From assembly GCA_029876055.1 (NCBI GenBank), contig CM056878.1:372001-436000 (forward strand): a stretch of 64,000 nt of DNA. Reading direction: 5' to 3'. This document shows, piece after piece, positions 44,729 to 56,222 of this stretch. The notes beneath the pieces are model-generated. The model saw only the letters and a list, made by a program, of their open reading frames with translations. It had not been told where the DNA came from and did no database searches. The translations under genes and the position numbers were made by a program. The DNA comes from Madurella fahalii (taxonomy: Eukaryota; Ascomycota; Sordariomycetes; Sordariales). Positions within the stretch are counted from its first letter, which is position 1; each line of letters starts with the position of its first letter.

Positions 44729-46806
44729 CTACTTGGAAGACCAGATCAACTCAGCCCCACACCATTGACCCTGCGCATCCCGTTTGGCCTGGTACTCAAG
44801 CGACTTCCCCTCCGCCCCGAGAATTGCCGCCAGCTCCGACATTTTCTCCACGCCGCTCAGTTTGGACGATCCCACGATCGTCTTGAGCAGATTCGCTGTC
44901 GAGACCTGACTTCGGTAGTCGGGAACAAAGGTCTGCTTGCACCAATAGAGCACTGCGACTGAGACGATGAGCTGCCCGCCCAAGATCGCCACGAGCACAC
45001 CGATGGCTCTGTCCCATTTCACTCCCAGCTTGGTGTTGATGATGACTACTGCCGAGGACTCGTTGGATAGCTGCATCGTGGGCAGCTCGCCATCAGCACC
45101 GACCACGGCCAGAATGGGGAGGCGTGCCGCGAGGTGTGCCACTTCCCGGGGGCCGTAGATATCATCGTCGGAGAAGCCCGGGTCGGTCAGAAGAGTGGTC
45201 AACCCGCTGTCGGTAATGTACGGTCGGAAGGAGGTGCTGCGTGTTTCGTCAAAGAAATCTGAATCGGCTTGGAACGCACCGAGCATGAGAAGTATGTTGG
45301 AAACGTAGGTCGAGTTCTCCATTGAGAGGCCGTAAAACGAAGGGCGCGTGGCGGGATCTGGTCCGCTGAGGCAGCTTTCGCACTCGATATACGTTAGGCT
45401 GTACCGCCCTGGTTGGTTTGACCAATGTTCTTCATCCCCGAGAACTTGGGCTCCATGTTAGGTACCTTACGAACGAGGAGAAGAGGCGGATCGACATTTG
45501 TTTGGGTGTCGTGATACTTACACGCGGTGGTGAGACACGTTGAAGGGGAATTTGACATGCTGGCCCAATCTATCTCAGCTGCCCACGCAAATTCCTCGCT
45601 GTCTGTCTCATTTCTGTTCCTTTCAAAAATTTGGGCCAAGATCGCACCTATGTTGAGACTTCCAGGTGGAGGGTGGTCTGGGTTGGACACAGTGACGTAT
45701 GATTAGCATGGAAGCTCCGAAACAGGATCACTCCATAGGTTTTGAAAGAAGGTACCATACCAATATCCCCTACCAATGTTTCGCGCGGGCTTTCACCTTG
45801 CTCCCAGGTTATCTCATAGATATCCGCTCCATCAATCCGTTTTTGAGTGCAACTTGACGAGCTTCGAAGGATCATAGTCTCGGATGGAGACGATACGTTG
45901 CCACGGAATTCACGGAAGGGGTACGAGTACACAACGTGAGACTCATTGAGGACCCGTGTCAAGCCTTCTATCTGCTCAATTCCCTGCCGGGATGAAGGGT
46001 CGCTTTCGTTGAAGCCAATGGGACTCATCAGTAGCCCGCGCATCGCGTAATCGTTCATGCGTGCTACATCGTAACGGTTAGCTAGCTATGCTAGGTACTC
46101 GAAGCTCGAGGAATGAAATGTCTTAGAAGTACTCACAATGCGTGCTCCCGTATTCGCGGTACTCGGAAGCATCCCCCACAAGATCGTTCACCGGCAGGCT
46201 GAACCAGTCCTGTGAGCCCCAGTCCGTCGCCATGGCGGGGTACTCGATGGTGACATCCTCATTTGTGTCGAATGTCAGACCAAGTGTCGCAATGCTCAGC
46301 CGGCCGATGACGTTTAACAGCAGGTACAGTGCCGTAATCCATGTTGTGAAGGTCCATCGCCCGTCTCTGGTATGGCGCCACACGAGACGGAGAGAACCGG
46401 TGGGCTCTGCCATGGCGAGGATCAAGTCGACCTTTCACACGCTTTGTCAGCTATTACGCATTCTGCAGACCCAAAGAATGAAGAAACATTTTCGTACATC
46501 TCGTGGCGAAGCAGGACTCCTCGCCAGCAAGGGCCAGCGAAGCATCCCCCCCAACAGTCCCAACAGAGAGCCCAGAGACAAGCTGACGAGCGACGACAAC
46601 AGGATGGATAGTGTGTTGAAGCCCCGTCTTTCCCAATTGTCGAGCACCTCCATCCTCTCGAAAACGTAGAGGATAACGGCGAGGATGATGCAGAGCACCA
46701 TGGAGCTTGCGAAACGCCATGCCACATGCTTCCAGGGAAGATGGAGCCAAGCTCCGGTGCGTCGATGAGGGGCCACTCCCTCGGTGCTGTTAACACTTGC
46801 AGTCAT
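44729..46806 (-). CDS. Polytopic membrane protein with large extracellular loop
   Basis: Five exons (46806-46498, 46431-46137, 46063-45761, 45677-45522, 45408-44729) splice in phase to 580 residues. Helices: ASSMVLCIILAVILYVF and LSILLSSLVSLSLGSLLGLLGG near the N-terminus, ITALYLLLNVIGRLSIATLGL, and IGVLVAILGGQLIVSVAVLYW near the C-terminus. Between the last two lies a loop of some 340 residues with N-glycosylation sites (NES, NSTY) and paired Cys (CESC). This 3+1 layout is common in uncharacterised ascomycete plasma-membrane proteins of the DUF3176 type; assignment to that family is tentative. The C-terminal tail is cytosolic and helical. Confidence 0.78.
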
Positions 46807-47563
46807 GTTGCTGGTGGGAGTCGGGTGGATGAAAGGGGGGCAACTAGAATTGCCAATGCCATGAGAAGGAAGAGCAACACGGCTCCAACTTGGTGGAGCT
46901 CAGAACTCGAGGCCTTGTAGTGCCATGGTTTTATCATTTGCCTTGCTGCTTCTTGGTGAGCCCGATGACGCCAGGCGGCGGGCCACCTCAAATGAGTCGC
47001 GTGCATTGAAGCCCGGAGCCCTGCATATTGGGCTGAGTTGACATTATTGGGTTGACCTGACAGTATTGAGCTGAGCTGACCGTATTGAGCTGAGCTGACA
47101 GGAGGGAGGTGGGTGGGGTGCATAGATTCGCTGGGGGAGGTGAGGGGGGGACGGGGCAAGACATCATTACAGATCTGTGCCAGCACAATCATTGGCTACG
47201 ACTGGGGAATCCGGTGTGGGGCATTCCCACCCGCCAATCCCATGGAGACTCTCCTGCTGCACTTAGCGTGACGAGCCAGCTCGAGCGCCAAAAACGGATA
47301 TCGAAGATTAACAACAGTGTGTTACACAGCAGTGGTCGGTTCAGAAAAGTTTTCTCTGGTGGTCCTGCATCGCGCCTTTCCCGCTTTCCCCGCCATCTGC
47401 TGGTTCCCTCACAGGGGTCGTTTCTTAACTCCATAACTGGCCTCATGGTCCTTGGCCGCTCCCTTTCTCCGCGGGATCCAAGCCTACTTTATATCGTCGG
47501 ACCAGCTTAGCTACTTCGGCCGCGGGTCCGAATGCGTTGGGGATGTAACTAAAGTCATAATTA
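46807..47563. other. Intergenic with a short minisatellite
   Basis: Contains the 25-bp repeat at 47022-47100; otherwise no gene is seen. Confidence 0.45.
47022..47100. repeat. Minisatellite, tattgagctgagctgac unit
   Basis: About three to four 24-25 bp units (cagtattgagctgagctgac and variants), upstream of the membrane-protein gene on the other strand. Confidence 0.8.
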
Positions 47564-49545
47564 TCAGTGGAAACCATCCGGTCGCAAGAGGAAAGCAGAG
47601 AGGATAAAGACACTCACCACCCCAAAATCCATGCGTTCTTGACGCTCAGCCACTTTTTTCTTATACCGCGCCTTGATAAAACGAATAGGAAACAAATAGG
47701 GGCCAACAACTTGCCTCCTTTGTCCCCTTTTCTCCTCCCTGCTCAGTCTGCTCTTCATCCAAGTCTGCTACATCCTCCCCATACCTAGAGAAGACATCAT
47801 GCTCCATCACACACTCATTGCTCAGAATCACCTCCACGGGGAGATTCCTCGACACGTAAAACCTCGTCACAACCTCCTCCTTTTTTCCGGCACCAAAAGC
47901 CCAGCACACATCTTCCACCACGCCATCTGTAAACGCCGTCGACCTATCCGGAAACTCAAACTGCACCTCTTTCTCCGGGTCTTTATCGATTTGGAACCCG
48001 CGCTTTCTGGCGTATGCCTCCAACATGAGCATCACGTGCGACCCAATGTCCGGCAGGGCAGTCGCTTGTTCGCCGTGGAGATATCCGCTGACGTGTGGAG
48101 TCTTTACCGTATTACTGTCGATATAGCACACTGATATTCTGACCGTGTTGATAGTGTTCAGCACTGCAGTTTCGACGCGGTGGTTGAGCGCCGTGAGTGT
48201 TTTGGCCGCGTTGAGAAATGGCCGGCCAAGAAGAAGGTCGCCAAGAGCATGGCACGCCGGCATGACCATGCGGTCGAGGAGATGAGTTTTGGTTTCGTTG
48301 GCAAGTCTCCCCGATATTTGAACCGACCCAGGAGAGAAGACATGTTTGCTGGAGTCGATGAGGATGTTTTGTGCGGTTCCTGGATTGGGACAGAGTCCGA
48401 TAGTCGAGGCGAAAGAGGAAGAAGTGCAGGAGATGGCGGCACCGGAGTCAGGTTTCGGTTCGATGGGGATGTCGTTGGCATTGCCGGGGATAAAGTACCG
48501 TTTGTTTCCCAGGGAGTAGTCGACTTTTTGCTGAAGGAGCAGCAGTGGCTTTCGGCGTTGGATAGGCGTATATCTCTATCAACGACATGGTCTTGTCAAT
48601 GAAGTGGAGATGGTCTCGAATTATTCCCTCGGTATGTTTGGCCTTTTCTTCGGCGCTGTCTAGCCAATCTCTGCCCCGTGAGGAGCATCTTCCTAACCGA
48701 CTGTAAACCTCTTGGACTCGTCGACTTAACGATGGGTGTCTTGGCGGATACGCGAAGAGGATTCCGGTAGTGATTGGGGTACTCGGGTGTAAGTTGGGCA
48801 TTGGTAGGAGAGTATCGAACTCTTTGTGTTGCGCAGCTAGCTCTTCATGAAGCCTGTCAGCCTCTACGCGCGCATCATAGATATCAGCAAAGAGATGTGC
48901 TAGGACGTAGTGCCGGTCCTTCTGTCGAAGCTGTTCACGAGGCTTGCGGAGCAACTGGAGGAACCGGTCCAGTAGATTCGAACAAAGCTATGGTCTTCAG
49001 ATTGGTATCGTTTGGGAAGTATGGAGACACAGAATGGAATTAGCTGAATCATCGACGATCTATTAACGGGGAGATGGTCAAAGGATTCTGTGGTTGGCAT
49101 TGATTCATGCCAGGGGCATGGTACATGTTCAAAAACATACCATCGACTCCAATATTTAATCCACCAAACTTGGCGGCTCTCTTCCGCTCAAGCAGAGCAG
49201 ACTTGGTCTTGATATCGTCAATCATGGAGCTCCTGAGGCTGAAACGGCTGGTGATGAAGTAGCCCGCGCCATACGTCAGTCTGGGGACTCGTACGAGCCC
49301 GCCCAAATCTCTACATCCTGGCCAAGCTGCATTTGAAGCTCCACCCCAACCACCTTGGATTGATACCGTCGCCGGGGCATAGAGTATTCATTCTTCTGTT
49401 CTAGGTTCGGAAGGGATTTGATTAAGATTGTGGCCATTGTGAGCAACAGGCGTCGGACAAGCCCAGGGTTGCGTGCCTGCGGGGCACACAAGGCTCCAGG
49501 CAGCCAACCGGAAGTCGCGGCTCCGGTGCGAGCTCGGGGTGCCAC
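47564..49545 (-). pseudogene. Retropepsin-like domain protein, frame-disrupted
   Basis: Segments in different frames read as one fungal protein: VGVELQMQLGQDVEIWAGSYESP, then LTYGAGYFITSRFSLRSSM, AAKFGGLNIGVDG, then LFADIYDARVEADRLHEELA, LHPSTPITTGILFAYPPRHPSLSRRVQEVYSRLG, DHLHFIDKTMSLIEIY, then LLQQKVDYSLGNKRYFIPGNANDIPIEPKPDSGAAISC, and the aspartyl-protease-like half with ALPDIGSHVMLM (about 48045) and VEVILSNECV. The active-site triad is D-I-G rather than D-T-G. Frame breaks lie near 49282 (a base missing in a C run, creating TGA) and near 48580 (one extra base). A GC-donor intron (gag/gcaagt at about 47735) may lead to KKVAERQERMDFG. Upstream exons are unresolved. Confidence 0.6.
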
Positions 49546-50059
49546 GAGTCCTCCAAGGCGATGAAACCTGTTGTAAAGAGCCCGAGGGTGATGTGGGTTA
49601 GAGGATGGCCAATTGGCGGACGATTTGTGTTGCCAGCAAGTAGGGTCGATCGTACGGCGCTTGAAGGAACGTGTCGTGGAACTGAACCTGGTATGTCAGT
49701 CAAGTTGAGCAAAACCCCTCAACCTTCGGTTCTGTCGCATTCCAATACCATGCATGGATTGCCTGATTTCCATAAAATCTGCACAAGCGTCCATCTCCCT
49801 GAGTTCCTTACAACGAACCATCAGAGAAATGTGATGCTGTAGCCTAATCATGCAAAAAGCAAAGGCCCCCTGAAAAGTACACATTGAAATCCCAGGTTGG
49901 ATTTCCCGTCCAGTCTCTAACTACATCTAAGTAGCCCACGAGTCTAGACTAGTATTACACAAGATTGCCCCATATGTCAGGACGTAATGCCTGTTTCATC
50001 CCCTGACTCAATGCTTCAACGCCATTTCCCTCCTTTTTGTTGGCACACGCCAGACTGAT
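49546..50059. other. Spacer, possibly holding an unresolved 5' exon
   Basis: A 96-codon minus-strand frame overlaps 49422-49712 but matches nothing I recognise. The rest is non-coding. Confidence 0.35.
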
Positions 50060-52916
50060 TCATTGATGCCGCTGTGTGTAGATACACAAGCTCAAAGTCA
50101 CGAATCGGGGTATAGCTACACAATGGTTTGGTTCAATGCATCTCATCAAAGAGACACACTGATGTGGTGTCTCCGTTGGATGGGGAGACACCTGTCGTAG
50201 GTGGTATAGAACCACCCACAGCCCCAGTCGCTCCCTCGCAGTCCTCAGAAGAGGCATGGCTCGCATCAAGCGATCCAAGCGGTCTGGATCATACGGGACA
50301 TTAGAGTCGGCAGCAGCCATGTCCCGCACCAACTGGACGGGGTCGATACCGTGGGAACGGAGGTCAGCCTCGAGTCGAACATCGAATCCTGAAGCACCTC
50401 TTTGACCCTCAGTTTGTCGTTGACCGCCTCGAATTTGATGCTGCTCGCGCTGCAGTTGTCCCCGTTGCGGAGGAGCTGATCTCGACCCGCGCGTCTGTCG
50501 GGTCTGTCGAAAGACTGGACGTGGGACACCCTGGCCGAGCCACGACGGAAGCGGCCCAAAGCCTCCCTCCTCATCATCGTCGTCGTCGTCGTCATCATCG
50601 TCGTCGGGATTAGAGTCGAAGTCGACGCCGAAACGGTCCGCAGGGGGCTGACTTGCCGTCGGCCATGGCGAATCAGGCTCGACCTTGCGCATCTTAGTAG
50701 TCGCTTCCAAAATGGCAATCTTGTTCTTAACTTGGCTGCGGGGCTCGTTGTCTTTATCACTACCGCCCAGACTGCTGAGATAAACTTTGGCGGCCTTGTC
50801 GAGAAGCGCCGTTGTGGCGACGAGTTGTTGAGCGAGTCGCCGCAGAGAGATCGCATGATGTAGCCGACCCCAAAGGGAGCTGGTACTCAGTTCTGATGTA
50901 CTCGGTACCAAGCCACTTGAGCATGTCAGACTCGACGGTAGTTTTGACATCGCGCAGAAGAGTCCAGGCGATTCGGTGGCCGAGAACCCCATGACGAGAC
51001 AGATCTGCCTGTGGTACTCGGTGTTATCGGTTGGCGCCTTGCCGATGAAAAAAGTGTCCCGACCCCCTTGGACGTCAAAGAAGAGCTCCATGTCGTCCCA
51101 CTTCTTGTCTTCTGGGATCAATCCCTCTGCTTCCATCGCATTGTACAGATGGCCGGTGTACAGGATGCTTCCGTAGGCGCGGTTGACAGCTACGCCAAGA
51201 TGATGCAGTCGGGCACGCATGTCAGCCACCCAAAGGCCACAGTAGAGGGCGTGGCGCTTGAGGAAAGCAGTTGTCTTGATGCGAAGGCCGGCGCTACCGA
51301 GGGCGGCATAGAGGGGATTCGCACCCTCCCGCCAGAACTCGGAGTCTTTCTGCAATTTCTCGAGCGCCTTGTCGGCGTCCTTGTCCCAGCCCGGGACGGA
51401 CAGTGGGCGCGACGATCGGTGGTACTTGGAATGTTCCCTGATGCTGAGGTCCACAATGTTGTTGACAGCCACCATCTCACGGTATGGACGGTCAATCTCG
51501 TCGCCAAGGACTCTGACAACATCCGAGATGGAGAGATGTGGCGAGGGCCATCCAGAGAGGGTTCGGATCCTCGTCCGCGGCCTTGGAGCTCATAAGGCGA
51601 AGGCCCCGGGTCATCTCATCCACCACCGATGGAACACTGTCAAACTCCTTGGTGGGTTTCGTGAAGCAGAGTCCTCCAAGACGGTCGAATTCGGGGAACA
51701 ACTCCATGATGGCAGCTCTGTCGGCCTCAAACTTGCCCTGACTCGAAAGAGTGTCATATCGAACCGTCTTGTCATACCATCCGACCTGTCCGTTGTATCC
51801 CGATATGACCGAGTCATCTGAGCTCAGAACCTGAAGAAACCCGTTGAAGAAAATGAAAGCATTGACCATGCAGAAATCCATGGTCTCGTACAGCTGGATG
51901 TTAAATGGATATGTACCGTTTCTGCTCCCCGTGGGCGGGAGACCACGCACGGCGCAGATAATCTTGACAAGTTTTTCGATCATGCCCTCGACGTAACCAT
52001 CTGGTTTGAAGATGTGCGATACTTCCTCTTCGATGCGTCGAGCGAGATCAAGAGCCGTGTTGGTGGCGATGGCAACCGACGAGAGTGAGATTTGGCGATT
52101 GGCATAAGATTCCCAGAGAGCCTTGGCCTATTCCCGGATAGCGTTCAGGTCGTGCCCAAGAGCCAGGAATACCAGGAACCTGTCGGCGGCAGTGTTTTGC
52201 AACTCGGATTCGCAGTCGATGAGAACGGCCTCCTTGGCCTTGGCATCCGTCTCTACTGCTGACTGCTGTTCCTCTTCTGTTGGCCCTTCGGCGGCAGTCA
52301 GATCGATTTCCGGAACGTCGTATGCCTTGAGAACATCAAATAGGTTGGCTGTCAGCACGCCGCAATCGGATTGACCAGAATGAAGTGCTTCGGCAAGTGA
52401 CTCGGTCTCATCGAGTCCTCCGGCCTTCTTCTTGGCGCCCTGGGCAGACTGCCAAAAGGGCGGTCTGAGGGTGTCGCGAACCTTCTCGAGCACGCCGACG
52501 AAGAACTTGTGCTTCTCGTCAGACGTCATGTCCAGCGTGGCCCCGGCCTTCTCGAGAAGGACGACAAATCCCTTGCGGACCTCGATGGCGCGTTCGATGG
52601 CCTTGCTGAAAGCGACAGGGATATTGACTGCGACCATGTTCTTGTCCTTCTGTCTCTCGACGATGAACTCGGCAAGTAGCAAGAAGTTCTTGATGGCCAA
52701 AACATGTTTGGGGGGCTTGGGAGGGGGAGTGGAACCGGCGGCCTTTCCTTCCGAGTTTTACCCTTGGGGCAGGCTTGAAGAGATCGGGGCGTTAGACGAT
52801 CGCAACATGTTATCAAGACAGCCAAACATCATGCCTGTGTGGGCGAGCCATGAGGCCACGACGTCCGTGTCATGTTTGTACTGCTGGTACGTGCTCTTGA
52901 GGCTGCCGGGCAGCAT
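50060..52916 (-). pseudogene. DUF6604-domain gene with nonsense and frameshift breaks
   Basis: The start MLPGSLKSTYQQYKHDTDVVASWLA (ATG 52916) and LAIKNFLLLAEFIVERQ...VPVAFSKAIERAIEVRKGF are typical of the fungal DUF6604 domain, often the first domain of large cytosolic proteins. Breaks: TAA in the start frame near 52757, where another frame gives ACPKGKTRKE; TAG at 52128-52130 inside NAIRE/AKALWESYANRQISL; one extra base near 51538 (PLWMAL into PHLSISDVVRVLGDEID); and a shift out and back in at 50990-50840. The C-terminus has a poly-Asp stretch and SHGIDPVQLVRDMAAAD. CAG to TAG would explain the amber stop. Function unknown. Confidence 0.65.
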
Positions 52917-54167
52917 CTTGCTGAGAGGTGAGCAGCAGAGCTGCGTGGGTTGTATGTTGACATCCTCTCAAGAGGCAAATCCAGAGGGACCAAATGAAGG
53001 CCGAGCCCACAATACGAAGCATGAAAGGGACATGTCAACCGAATCAATCAAAATCTTCCCTTATTACTAATCCAAGCCCTGCCTCCCCCATCCCCGCAAT
53101 CGGGAGTCCTCTCTTTCACGATGTCCCCCGCCGTCTTGATGGTGCTCGTGGGTATCCAGTCTGCTCTTGGTGGCGATTTCACTGCGAGACCGAGTTTCTG
53201 CCAGCTGACGACTTCGTACAGATATCTGGACGTCTGAGCTGGCAGAGCTGAGCCTATCACTCCAGTGCCGGCGCTTTGCCGCTGGCACTGTTGAGTCTAC
53301 ACTTTCTCGAAGCAGCCATCGTGATCACGATACTCTCTCCTTGCCCGCGGCCACAGCTGTTGAGGAGGTAAAGATCTGCATCTCACCGCTTTCAGTCGAT
53401 GGGCAGCGGCAATCGCGGAATGATGTCTCCCACTTGGTATGTGTCATATCCTGCATGTGGCGGCGGAGAGCGTCCGAAATCGCGGGGTGAGTGGATGATC
53501 CTTGAGCTTTACCTGTCACTGCTCGGCCAAAGCTTTGTTTGTTTTTTAGGGGGAAAGGGGGGCTGCGGAGGTCCGATGGGCGGTTCCTCTACCCTGTGTA
53601 TGAGACACACAGTTCCTTGTATCCAATCAGATTTGTCCTCTCGCAGAGGCACCAGCTTGTCATCACAGAATTAGCTGGACCACGTGCAGTTATTCTTCTT
53701 GTCAACTGGTGCAGCTCATTTGGCTGGCTGAGAACATTCGTCACTGCAACTATGATCACCGTGATAGCCGAAGCTTACATAGGTGTACACCAGGTTATCC
53801 TCACGGAATTCGCTGGGCCTTATCCGGTATTTCTCCTGTCTGTCTGTGCAGATAATGTGGTTTGCCGAGAACATCCGTCAGTGCATCTCCGGCAGTCGTG
53901 ATGTGGTCCCAGGTGGCCCAGTTTGCCAATAGATGTGGAGTACTGGCGCTGCCGCCACCGATCGGTTGCTGTCTGCTGCAATAACATGCAACACTGGCAA
54001 TCGGGAGCAATGGCGTCGAACAAGCGCAGCTGAATACCACAAAGGCCATCGGAACTCGCGCAAGCCACAGTCCGTATCGCCCGTTTGAGGGAGGGCACGG
54101 CGGCAGTTGCGGATCAACTTGTATTGTAGGTACAATGGCAAGGGACGGACTTACCAAGGTTTTGATT
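52917..54167. other. Intergenic, no gene seen
   Basis: Upstream regions of the DUF6604 gene and of the helical-protein gene. The open frames are short and overlap on both strands. Confidence 0.45.
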
Positions 54168-54175
54168 ATAAAAGA
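54168..54175 (+). promoter_or_regulatory. TATA box of the 54.3-kb gene
   Basis: TATAAAAG lies 119 bases upstream of the ATG, followed by a long pyrimidine-rich leader (cttccctcttttcac, cccccctctctctcc) and the start context accaagATGa. This combination marks strongly expressed fungal genes. Confidence 0.65.
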
Positions 54176-54293
54176 GCTTTCAAACCCTTCCCTCTTTTCA
54201 CTTCATCCTCCATCAACATCCTTGATACCCAGAACCCCCCTCTCTCTCCATACGCATATTTCTGTTGTTAGGACTTGACGAACACCAACCAAG

Positions 54294-55343
54294 ATGAGCA
54301 CTGATATGATTACTTACCTCAATTACATGTCCACCTGGGACTCGGAGAGCGACGAAAACATCGACAAGGTGATTTCAGAGCAACAACTGTTCACCGGTCT
54401 GGGCGACTTCGCATCGGACGCCGCTGTCGACTCCGAATTCGACGTGCTCACCGGTTTGGCCACCACCGTGCGCGATGAGACCATTGCCGCCGACGCCATG
54501 CAGATCGCAGCCGATGCTGCCGCCGTGGCGTCCATCTGGTCGTTTGGCCTTGGCATGTGCGCGTTCGTAGCGCTCGAGGCTTCTGAGGCCGTCTTGAAGA
54601 AGGTGATATCCGGCAAGTCGAAGGAGCTGAACGCCAAGTTGACCACCATCGACACCGATATCTCGTCCAAGATCAACCCCAACGTCCACCTCTACATCGT
54701 CCAGTACAAGGCGAACAACGCGCTGATCGCGTCCAAAGCGCCGAAGGGCATCGACACCAGACGATGCCGCTCGATCCTCATGCAGTTCATGGCCGAAGTG
54801 CACAGGGACAATGGAAAGCTTGACGCCGCTGGATTCAAGAAATACGCCGAGTCGGCACGGATTCTCTACAACAGCAAGGAGATCAATGACGTTTATGACG
54901 CCTTGGACAAATTGAATCTGAGTGGCAAGTCGGAGGCCGATGTCCAGAAATACCTGAATTCCATCAAGGGACTGACCATGGACCGCACCGCCATGACGAT
55001 CATCCAAAACCTTTCGATTGCCATCATGGCTTACAAGCTGAACATCGCCAACAAGACCATCGCAAAGTGCGCCAAGGCGGCTGGACTCGAGGTTGCAGAG
55101 GTGGAGTCGAGCGCTTTCGGTATGATGGATGCGGTGGGCAAGTTTGTCGCCGTCGTCGCCGTCGTCATGTCGGTTGTCGATACCGTGTTGGAGATCATCG
55201 ACATCGTCGACGTCGTGGAGCAGACCAAGAAGATGTGCGACGAACTCAACGGGTCCATCAAAACCAGTTACAAGGCCTACTTCAACGGCATCAAGACGTC
55301 GTCCGCGGCATACAACGCTGCGATCGCTACAAAGACGGGTTGA
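54294..55343 (+). CDS. Uncharacterised all-helical protein with two hydrophobic stretches
   Basis: Single exon, 349 residues, no signal peptide. Almost entirely predicted helix. Two hydrophobic stretches: residues 76-97 (AVASIWSFGLGMCAFVALEA) and 275-308 (VGKFVAVVAVVMSVVDTVLE then IIDIVDVV). Between them is an amphipathic helical bundle (LYNSKEINDVYDALDKL, IIQNLSIAIMAYKLNIANK). The C-terminal AEVESSAFGMMDAVGKF, then MCDELNGSIKTSYKAYFNGIK, occurs in hypothetical proteins of other ascomycetes. The layout recalls helical membrane-inserting proteins, but no homology is claimed. Codon use is GC-ending and even, and the promoter is strong, suggesting real expression. Confidence 0.8.
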   Translation: MSTDMITYLNYMSTWDSESDENIDKVISEQQLFTGLGDFASDAAVDSEFDVLTGLATTVRDETIAADAMQIAADAAAVASIWSFGLGMCAFVALEASEAVLKKVISGKSKELNAKLTTIDTDISSKINPNVHLYIVQYKANNALIASKAPKGIDTRRCRSILMQFMAEVHRDNGKLDAAGFKKYAESARILYNSKEINDVYDALDKLNLSGKSEADVQKYLNSIKGLTMDRTAMTIIQNLSIAIMAYKLNIANKTIAKCAKAAGLEVAEVESSAFGMMDAVGKFVAVVAVVMSVVDTVLEIIDIVDVVEQTKKMCDELNGSIKTSYKAYFNGIKTSSAAYNAAIATKTG

Positions 55344-55847
55344 GGACGAGCTGAGGGTTCGCAGGTTGGCTGACTGTCGGGGTAGTGGCCGGGGATTTCT
55401 GGTAGTGGATTTGCACTTCAGTGAGCAGACGTGCAGAATGCCCATCTTCTATTCTTCCGTGCTTACGCGGATTTCGTTAAAACAATAACACGCAACCTTG
55501 CTTTCTGTCAATTCGGCCGCAACGGGTTCTAGATTCTTCGCTTTTTGCATGAGACGTCGTCTGTTCTTCTGATTTGACACTACCATGTATGCCTTAGAGG
55601 TCAATTCCTTTTCTTTCGGAGACTGGGCGCCTCGAAACTCCGGGGCCTCGCCTCCGGGGGCCGCGTCATGCATGTTCCTCCCACCCTATCCTGGTCAACC
55701 CTTCACTGCGTAGAAGAGTAGGTACCTAGACCCCTCTGTAAGGGCAGGCTCCTCGAGGATTGGAGCTTGACTGTAGGCTTCGGGGGGTTGACTAGGGGGG
55801 TATCGGGTGCTTCCTTAGCTTACTTAGGCTCGACTCACCTAGCTCGA
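55344..55847. other. Tail-to-tail spacer
   Basis: 3' sides of the helical-protein gene and of the broken membrane-protein exon; nothing else is seen. Confidence 0.4.
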
Positions 55848-56222
55848 TCAGAGCGCCGAGTTACGTCTCCCATCTCCTTCCCTCCCACACCATCCTTTCC
55901 GTCCGGTACCCCGCAAACCCGGGAGCTCCGGATCCGTCAGGTCAAGCAGACCCAGATTCTCCCCGGCCTTGGTCAGGGGCACGTCCTCGACACCGCGCGA
56001 TCACGAGCCCACACCGACGCCTTGATGCGCCAACCGCTGAGGCTGCAGCGTCGAGTTGGTCTGCCATTCCACATAGGCATACGACTTGGCTTTCGCCCGG
56101 CGGTGGGACCAGGCGAGAATCGGCTCGACCGAGTAGGATGTGGCGATGACGAGGGCGCCCAAGGCGACGGTGAAAAGGAGCCCGAAGAGGCTGAAGGGGG
56201 AGTAGGTTGTGCTGAGGATCTT
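55848..56222 (-). pseudogene. Last exon of a fungal membrane protein, broken by TGA
   Basis: After an excellent branch point and acceptor (gtactaact...cgcctcgcag, ending 56223) the exon reads KILSTTYSPFSLFGLLFTV, ALGALVIATSYSVEPILAW, then HRRAKAKSYAYVEWQTNSTLQPQRLAHQGVGVGS. It meets TGA at 56001-56003 and continues in the same frame, SRGVEDVPLTKAGENLGLLDL, to 55848. Fungal membrane proteins with this C-terminal part usually have W after GVGS, so TGG to TGA is the likely change. The upstream exons could not be found, so it may be a gene fragment. Confidence 0.6.
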
